Part shown: in pieces, positions 42,601 to 46,983 of the stretch
Numbering within the stretch: the first letter of the stretch is position 1
Layout of the letters: every line of letters starts with the position of its first letter
Source of the DNA: JBFFXF01 sp041569895
GTDB taxonomy: Bacteria > Planctomycetota > UBA8108 > JACQVS01
Reading direction: 5' to 3'
Assembly (NCBI GenBank): GCA_041569895.1
Contig: JBFFXF010000015.1
Span: forward strand, 1-46,983
DNA length: 46,983 nt
The notes under the pieces: generated by a model
The model's database searches: none
Told to the model about the DNA's origin: nothing
Seen by the model: the letters and a program-made list of their open reading frames with translations, nothing else
Made by a program: the position numbers and the translations under genes

Positions 42601-45144
42601 ATCGTGCTTGACCACGCGCCGCGCGACATCGAGGGTGTGGTCGGCGGCGTGCTGACGGCGGAGCCGCAGGGCGAGCTGAGCCACGTCGCGGTGCGGACGA
42701 GCCGGCGCGGAACGCCGAACGCGTTCGTCCATGACGCGCCGGCCGTGCTCGCTCCGCTCAATGGCAAGATCGCCCGGCTCGAGGTCGGCTCGCGCGGCTA
42801 CACGATCGAGGAAGTCGCGCTCGAGGACGCCGAGCGGTTCTGGACCCACAACCGGCCGAGGCTCTCGACCATGCCGGCCGTGGACTTCGACACCAGGTCG
42901 ATCCTGACCCTCGACGAGATCGCCGCGCTGGCGGCCGCCGGCGAGCCGGTCGAGTCGCGCTTCGGCGGCAAGGCCTCGAACATGGCGCGGCTCCAGTCGG
43001 TCCTCGTCGGCGACCTGGAGCGCTACCGCGAGGTCGGTTTCGCCATCCCGATGGCGTACTACCGCGATTTCATGACGTCGAACCGCATGCGCTCGGCGCT
43101 CGACTCCGCGCGCGAGGTGACGTACCAGGAGTACGTCGAGGAGCTCGCCGCGAGCGACGTGTTCCGCACCGACTCGGCGTTTCGTTTCGAGGCGCTGCAC
43201 GCGCTGCGGGAGGCGATGCAGGACGACGGTGTGGTCTCGCCGGCGCTCGTGCGCCAGCTCGCCGTCAAGGTGGCGCAGGTCTTCGGCGGCACCAGCGATC
43301 GGGTGCGCTTCCGCTCGTCCTCGAATGTCGAGGACGCCATCGAGTTCAACGGGGCCGGTCTCTACGACTCCACCTCGGCGTGCGCCGCGGACGACCTCGA
43401 CAGCAACGACGACGGGCCATCGCGATGCGATCCGGCGCGCCGCAACGAGCGCGGCATCGCGCGGGCGCTGCGCATCGTCTGGTCGAGCCTCTGGAACTTC
43501 CGGGCTCACGAGGAGCGCGCGTTCTACTCGATCCCGGAGGAGATCGCCGCGATGGGTATTCTGGTCACGCGCGCGTTCATCGACGAGCGCGCCAACGGCG
43601 TGGCGTTCACCGGGAACCCCGCCAACCGGCTCGACCGTCGCTACGTCGTGACGGCGCAGGTGGGCGAGGAGAGCGTCGTCAGCCCCGCGCCCGGAGTCCT
43701 GCCGGAGCGCAACGTCCTCGAGATCGAGGACGGCCGCGTCGTGAGCATCATCCGCTCGGTCGCGTCGTCTCTGCTTCCGCGTGGCGCGCACGTGCTGTCC
43801 GACGCCGAGCTCGAGGAGCTCGGAGCGCTGCTCTGGACCGTCGACCGCGACCTGCCGATCGACACGAGTCCGTATCCCCGCAGCGAGGTGCTGCTCGATT
43901 TCGAGTTCAAGATCGAGAGGAACGGCGACCTCGCGGTCAAGCAGGTGCGCCCGTTCCTGCTCACCGGGCCCGAGCCGGACGAGTCGACCTTCACGCTCGA
44001 GATCTCCGCGGACAGCTCGGCGTGCGGGATGTTCGTCTTCGGACGGGAAGCGCGCCAGGAGTACGAGCTCAAGAGCGTGCTGCGATTCGTGCCGGAGACG
44101 GTCGAGCTTCCCGCCGCGCTCGAGAGCTTCAGCGCGCGGCTCGTCGAATCGATCGAGCTCGGCCCGGAGCGCCGGGTCGCGGTCGCGGACGGTCCGGGCA
44201 CCGTCACGGTGCGCACGTCGAACCGGCCGGAGAACGGCGTCGTGGCCTACACCTTCGACTACCGCCAGGAGCTCCTGCTGCCGGATGGCACGCCATTCGA
44301 GCTCGAGCTTCTCGACCTCACCTTCGAGACACGCGACGGCATCCCGGTGCAGCCGGTGAGAGTGGTCGACGCGGAGCTCCTGACTCACGGAGTCTCCCTC
44401 CGGGGCAGTTACTCCGTCGGTGAAGAGGTCGTCGACGTCGTCGACATCGTCTACTCGTCCTGCAGCCACGAGACGCTGCCGCTCTGGGAGGTGCGCGCCG
44501 AGCTCGAGGACGGCACGACGATCTCTCTCGACGAGCGCCTGCGGCCCGACGACGCGCTCGACTCCGTGCCGGCGAGCATCGTCGGCGCGCGCGTGCACGT
44601 GGACGGTGTCCGCTGGTCGGTCCGCGACTACTGGAAGCTCGTCTACTCCGCGGCTCGCCACAATACGCACGAGGTCTACTGGGTGATCCTCGACCCGCCG
44701 GCGACCGCGCCGGGGATCGCCGAGCCGGTGCACGCGGTGGAGCTCCGCGCGCCAGTCGAGCTCGATGAGATCGAGGGCGAGGCGAGCTACCTCGGCGAGG
44801 ACTTCCAGGTGCTCGCGACGCTGCCCCTGCGCTCCTGGGAACGGCTGCCCGGCCTGCGCGACGACGTCGAGCTCCGTCGCGGCGACGCCAACGCGGACAG
44901 CGCGCTCAACATCGCCGATGCGCTCTTCATCCTCGGTTTCGTCTATACACGCGGCCCGGAGCCGCCCTGCATCGCGGCCGCGGACGCCGACGACGGGGGC
45001 TCGGTGAACGGGACGGATGCCGTGGTCATCCTCCGCGCGCTCTTCCTGGCCATGGCGCCCCCGGTGCCGCTCTTCGAAGCGTGCGCGCCCGACCCCACGC
45101 CGGACCGCCTGACGTGCCGGGCGTATCCGCCGTGCGAGCGGTGA
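39679..45144 (+). CDS. Secreted FG-GAP protein with glucan-water-dikinase-like module and dockerin
   Basis: The protein has 1,821 residues. A signal peptide (1 to about 33, RVVWAAMLALGSGTAGLRA) precedes DCNGNGIADAED and DCNGDLVPDECE calcium-type loops. Fourteen FG-GAP blades span about 70-760. A phosphohistidine-swivel-like segment has GELSHVAVRTSRRGTPN with His1002, very like the LSHVSVRAR site of glucan water dikinases. The PPDK_N-type ATP-binding domain follows: FGGKASN 1095-1101, RSSSNVED 1212-1219, TGNPANR, DFEF 1407-1410 and KQVRP 1421-1425. Swivel before ATP domain is the GWD order, not the PPDK order. A beta-rich region (1430-1730) and a dockerin (1734-1800) with a Cys tail end the protein. 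Dikinases transfer the beta-phosphate of ATP via histidine; how an exported one would obtain ATP is unclear. The Shine-Dalgarno is GGGAGAGGG. The gene converges on ffh. Confidence 0.87.
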   Translation: MKTGAGAASAAVRVVWAAMLALGSGTAGLRAADCNGNGIADAEDIQTGASADCNGDLVPDECEWEPFVFEAFGDPEAVPSSARALRARDLDGDGDVDVVVLSRLTRSTVSVLRNAGRGTLEPPVRQEAPRRLYSLEITDLDGDGIPEALTAGGDALLVFSMGDDGGFGPPVELPVPSETRFAIPADLTGDGLPEVLTANRRSTTISIYPNDGGGGLGAPVDIEVAADPLAIAAGDLDGDSDIDVAVVSGRAGGPELTVLLNNGSGELAVRGMHLLENSRSNFIEMVDLDGDDLPEVIVSAGRQLFTLANRGGGELGEAVRYDTASVLSMAFADADGDGDRDVLLGGTAAGGGALSVRLNDGSGGLHMTTELSASLAATAMESVDIDEDGAPDVVGAGATAVFMLRNVYGVARVVTSETKDLFGCQRERGCRPHSGTTADLDGDGDEDVIACNTHPGSFSIALNEAGTLVPQRAYTFGGEHPQSVAAGDVDGDDDIDAVTVDNLSHDLWLHANDGAGGFERPRRFPIGNAPINVKLADVDNDGDLDAVSANQGANTVSIMLGNGQGVFSPARPRDIRVGSAPKAVEAADLDGDDDIDIAVANSSSPFVSVLIGNGDGTFRPAVNYGLPGFANHVASADLDNDGDLDLFTANTNRSNVSVLLNTGDGTFERARSFALGRQPYSVVAADFSGDGLLDLVTGNETTSSVSIVENVGDGEFRVSMHLPAGTGLRFVLPGDFDEDGDVDLVTTNREGRSLTIIDNDVEKPAPDYLESICTPRDFMRVSTEASESSRAGRFLKWTLPAEDSPDLLPSIVFQNTTRFPLHEGFLENVFPDRFPALDPDVYDALVGRRATRRYFVGTVSRFRSLDGVAYGFSLFVRWNDDAERLSASEVKRIHDQLRESFHLEPFYYYPNSRDAVEAASEWENPGFPILDLALPPGERFTAYTRGVGYGRVRVLGRDEFERANEGGRLSFQDIIVLDHAPRDIEGVVGGVLTAEPQGELSHVAVRTSRRGTPNAFVHDAPAVLAPLNGKIARLEVGSRGYTIEEVALEDAERFWTHNRPRLSTMPAVDFDTRSILTLDEIAALAAAGEPVESRFGGKASNMARLQSVLVGDLERYREVGFAIPMAYYRDFMTSNRMRSALDSAREVTYQEYVEELAASDVFRTDSAFRFEALHALREAMQDDGVVSPALVRQLAVKVAQVFGGTSDRVRFRSSSNVEDAIEFNGAGLYDSTSACAADDLDSNDDGPSRCDPARRNERGIARALRIVWSSLWNFRAHEERAFYSIPEEIAAMGILVTRAFIDERANGVAFTGNPANRLDRRYVVTAQVGEESVVSPAPGVLPERNVLEIEDGRVVSIIRSVASSLLPRGAHVLSDAELEELGALLWTVDRDLPIDTSPYPRSEVLLDFEFKIERNGDLAVKQVRPFLLTGPEPDESTFTLEISADSSACGMFVFGREARQEYELKSVLRFVPETVELPAALESFSARLVESIELGPERRVAVADGPGTVTVRTSNRPENGVVAYTFDYRQELLLPDGTPFELELLDLTFETRDGIPVQPVRVVDAELLTHGVSLRGSYSVGEEVVDVVDIVYSSCSHETLPLWEVRAELEDGTTISLDERLRPDDALDSVPASIVGARVHVDGVRWSVRDYWKLVYSAARHNTHEVYWVILDPPATAPGIAEPVHAVELRAPVELDEIEGEASYLGEDFQVLATLPLRSWERLPGLRDDVELRRGDANADSALNIADALFILGFVYTRGPEPPCIAAADADDGGSVNGTDAVVILRALFLAMAPPVPLFEACAPDPTPDRLTCRAYPPCER
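39886..41958 (+). repeat. Coding array of 14 FG-GAP units (two sets of seven)
   Basis: Fourteen calcium loops (DLDGDGDVD through DFDEDGDVD) can be counted. Between units 7 and 8 (about 40900-40980) the regular spacing is interrupted by a longer linker with two cysteines (FGCQRERGC). This splits the array into seven plus seven, as expected for two seven-bladed beta-propellers. Confidence 0.75.
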
Positions 45145-45147
45145 GGG

Positions 45148-45166
45148 GACGCGACCCGGGAGCGTC
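45148..45166. terminator. Possible short hairpin between convergent stops
   Basis: GACGC (45148-45152) and GCGTC (45162-45166) flank CCCGGG-containing bases in the 48-base gap between the dikinase-like gene and ffh. The stem is short and has no T-run, so a termination role is only possible. It is the only candidate in this gap. Confidence 0.22.
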
Positions 45167-45192
45167 TGGAGAGGGTGACGGGGAGAGCGCGA

Positions 45193-46692
45193 TCAGCGCC
45201 TGCGCGCGCGGCGCCGGCGCTTGCGCTCTTCCTTCTTGCGGCGCCGGATGGCGTCGCGATCGGGAGCCGCCTGGGCCTTCTTCGCCTTCGAGCGGGCGCG
45301 CGCCACCTCGGGGTCGGCCCCGGCGAAGCGGTTCAGCATGCCGGTGATGTCGCCGAACTGCTTCTTCGCGTTGGCGAACGCCTTGACCTTGCCGAGCGGC
45401 CCCTTGCCGCCGACCTGGGTCATCTGATCCATCACCTTCTTCATCTGGTTGAACTGGCGGATGAGGCCGTCGACCTCCTCGCGGTTGGTGCCGCTGCCCT
45501 GCGCGATGCGATCACGCCGGCCGGTGTTGAGGATCTCCGGGCGGATGCGCTCCTTCGGCGTCATCGACTGGATGATCGCCTCGACCCGCACCAGCTCCCC
45601 GTCGTCGACGTCGCCCATGTCCATGCCGCCGAAGCCGGGGATCATCTTCAGGAGGTCCTTGAAGTTCCCCATCTGCCGCACGCGGCGGAGCTGGTCGAGG
45701 AAGTGCGTGAAGGTGAAGGTGTTCTTGAGCAGCGCGTCCTGGAGCTTCTCGGCCTCCTCCTCGCTGATGACCTCGCGCGCCTTGGTGACCAGGCCGATGA
45801 CATCGCCGTAGCCGAGGATGCGCTGCGCCATCCCGTCGGGGCGGAAGACCTCGAGCCCGCCCTCGATCTTCTCGCCGATGCCGGCGAACTTGATCGGCTT
45901 CCCGGTGACCGCCTTCACCGACAGCGCCGCGCCACCCCGCGCGTCGCCATCGAGCTTCGTCAGGATGACGCCCGTGAGCTCGAGCTGCTCGTTGAACTCG
46001 CTGGCGCTGCGCACCGCGTCCTGACCGACCATGGCGTCGCAGACGAGGAAGATCTCGTGCGGCTCGGTGAGGTGAGCGATCTCGCGCACCTCGCGCATCA
46101 TGGCGTCGTCGATGTGCAGACGGCCCGCGGTGTCGAGGATCACCAGGTCGAGCCCGGTGTCGCGCGCATGGCGCACCGCATGCTGGCAGATGCGCGGCGG
46201 CGGCACGCCGTCCTCCGCGAACACCTCGACCCCGATCTGCCCGCCGAGCACGCGCAACTGCTCGATCGCCGCCGGGCGCTGCACGTCCGCGGCGACCAGG
46301 AGTGGCTTCTGCCCCTGCTTCTTGAAGAAGTGCGCGAGCTTGCCGCACGTGGTCGTCTTGCCGCTTCCCTGGAGCCCCGCCATCAGGATCACCGTCGGAC
46401 CCGGCTTGGCGAGCTCGATGGTCGGCGACTCCGGCCCCATCAGCGCCGCCATCTCGCGGTAGACGGTCTCGATGAACTGCTGGCCCGGGTTGACCCCCTT
46501 GAGCACCGCCTCCCCGAGCGCCTTCTCCTCGACCCGCCTCAGGAAGTCCTTGACGACCGGCAGCGCGACATCCGCCTCGAGCAGCGCCACCCGGATCTCG
46601 CGCAGCGTCTCCCGGATGTTCTTCTCCGAGATCTTCTTCGTCGTCAGCTTGCCCCAGATGTCGCTGAAGCTGCGAGTTATGGAGTCGAACAT
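45193..46692 (-). CDS. ffh: Signal recognition particle protein Ffh (SRP54)
   Basis: The 499-residue GTPase binds signal sequences and SRP RNA and delivers ribosomes to FtsY at the membrane. The N domain is at about 1-90; the G domain shows GLQGSGKTTT 106-115, DTAGR 187-191 and TKLDGD 245-250. The methionine-rich M domain follows, with GSGTNREEVDGLIRQFNQMK as the RNA-binding helix-turn-helix. The C-terminal 30 or so residues are strongly basic (RRRKKEERKRRRRARRR), longer than in E. coli Ffh (453). The start ATG 46692 fits the family. Ffh usually heads the rpsP-rimM-trmD-rplS operon; here it is separated from rpsP by the 5.5-kb opposite-strand gene. Confidence 0.96.
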   Translation of the reverse strand: MFDSITRSFSDIWGKLTTKKISEKNIRETLREIRVALLEADVALPVVKDFLRRVEEKALGEAVLKGVNPGQQFIETVYREMAALMGPESPTIELAKPGPTVILMAGLQGSGKTTTCGKLAHFFKKQGQKPLLVAADVQRPAAIEQLRVLGGQIGVEVFAEDGVPPPRICQHAVRHARDTGLDLVILDTAGRLHIDDAMMREVREIAHLTEPHEIFLVCDAMVGQDAVRSASEFNEQLELTGVILTKLDGDARGGAALSVKAVTGKPIKFAGIGEKIEGGLEVFRPDGMAQRILGYGDVIGLVTKAREVISEEEAEKLQDALLKNTFTFTHFLDQLRRVRQMGNFKDLLKMIPGFGGMDMGDVDDGELVRVEAIIQSMTPKERIRPEILNTGRRDRIAQGSGTNREEVDGLIRQFNQMKKVMDQMTQVGGKGPLGKVKAFANAKKQFGDITGMLNRFAGADPEVARARSKAKKAQAAPDRDAIRRRKKEERKRRRRARRR

Positions 46693-46739
46693 GGGTCTTT
46701 CCGTAAACGGTCGCGGCGTGAACCCGAGCGCGGCGGGCT

Positions 46740-46769
46740 ATGGTAACATTCGCGGGTTTTGTTTGCCAA
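46740..46769 (-). promoter_or_regulatory. Likely promoter of ffh
   Basis: On the minus strand, TTGGCA (46769-46764) and TACCAT (46745-46740) are separated by 18 bases, about 48 bases before the ffh ATG. The -35 box matches consensus in five of six positions, the -10 box in four of six. A purine-rich GGAAAGA precedes the ATG as the ribosome binding site. Confidence 0.5.
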
Positions 46770-46792
46770 GGTGGGGACTGGCGGACTGGCGG

Positions 46793-46983
46793 AGTCGGTT
46801 CCGATTCCGACTCGGACCCCTTCGTGAACGTACCCGTACCCGTTCCCGTCCTCCAGGGCTCCGGTGTCGGAGTTCGATGACCGACTCTGATACCGCTGAC
46901 GGTCACGGTCACGGTCCACGGTCACGGTCCACGGTCCACGATACCGATACCGACTCCGATTCCGATTCCGATGTCCGATGTCC
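46793..46983 (+). repeat. Composite intergenic element G, continuing past the window end
   Basis: GATTCC words (46799-46809) are followed by CCCGTA/CCCGTT hexamers (46832-46850), a run of GGTCACGG/GGTCCACGG words (46900-46940) not seen in the other copies, and CCGATTCCGAC hexamers (46941-46983). The order is partly rearranged compared with elements D and E. It lies upstream of the ffh promoter, presumably next to an off-window gene. Confidence 0.7.

Noticed and set aside
39559..44733. Minus-strand open frame of 1,724 codons opposite the dikinase-like gene
   Set aside because: It has the same cause: a GC-rich shadow of a real gene with recognisable domains, with low-complexity content and no family motif.

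Overview
The window is about 47 kb of very GC-rich bacterial DNA. It most likely comes from a planctomycete or a close relative. The reasons are a giant exported-type protein with a LEPR-XLL-like N-terminal motif, secreted proteins that open with DCNGNG-type loops or end in a planctomycete-style dockerin, a CotH-kinase protein, and FG-GAP (VCBS) repeat proteins. No tRNA, rRNA or CRISPR array was seen.

Layout. The left third (1-25.9 kb) is an exported-protein region: the 3' part of a lamin-tail/CotH-kinase/dockerin protein, a membrane-anchored HExxH metallopeptidase, a decayed four-helix-bundle (bAvd/IVS family) gene set in repeat DNA, and a 20.6-kb gene for a protein of about 6,850 residues. 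That protein has a cohesin-like plus dockerin-like module, Ig-like, SdrD_B-like, ASH-like and LVIVD-like parts, and an array I count as 63 FG-GAP blades. The middle (26-32 kb) holds housekeeping genes: hemN, a helical-repeat protein gene overlapping gshB, a glyoxalase II gene (gloB) and an RluA-type pseudouridine synthase. The right third (32-46.7 kb) carries a minus-strand genome-maintenance and translation cluster, rpsP-trmD-rplS-yraN-rnc-mfd-(Cys-rich protein), with ffh further right. Between ffh and rpsP, on the opposite strand, lies a 5.5-kb gene for a secreted FG-GAP protein with a glucan-water-dikinase-like swivel-His plus ATP-binding module and a C-terminal dockerin.

Most unusual feature. 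Short composite repeat elements fill most gaps between genes. They are built in a fixed order from (1) CCCGTN-type hexamers, which are G-quadruplex-capable on the complementary strand, (2) a core starting CCCGAA, (3) AGAGRYC-type heptamers and (4) CCGATTCCGAC-type hexamers. Six of the seven lie within about 16 bp of a stop codon. One is read as the end of mfd, giving Mfd an MS(GT)10 tail. One is joined to the decayed four-helix-bundle gene and to a long inverted repeat. I propose that they form a dispersed family that marks or terminates transcription units.

Possible functional link. The CotH and dikinase proteins share a dockerin followed by the same Cys-rich C-terminal tail, and the giant protein contains a cohesin-like domain. 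An extracellular assembly of kinase-fold enzymes on a giant FG-GAP scaffold is a testable inference, not something the sequence proves.
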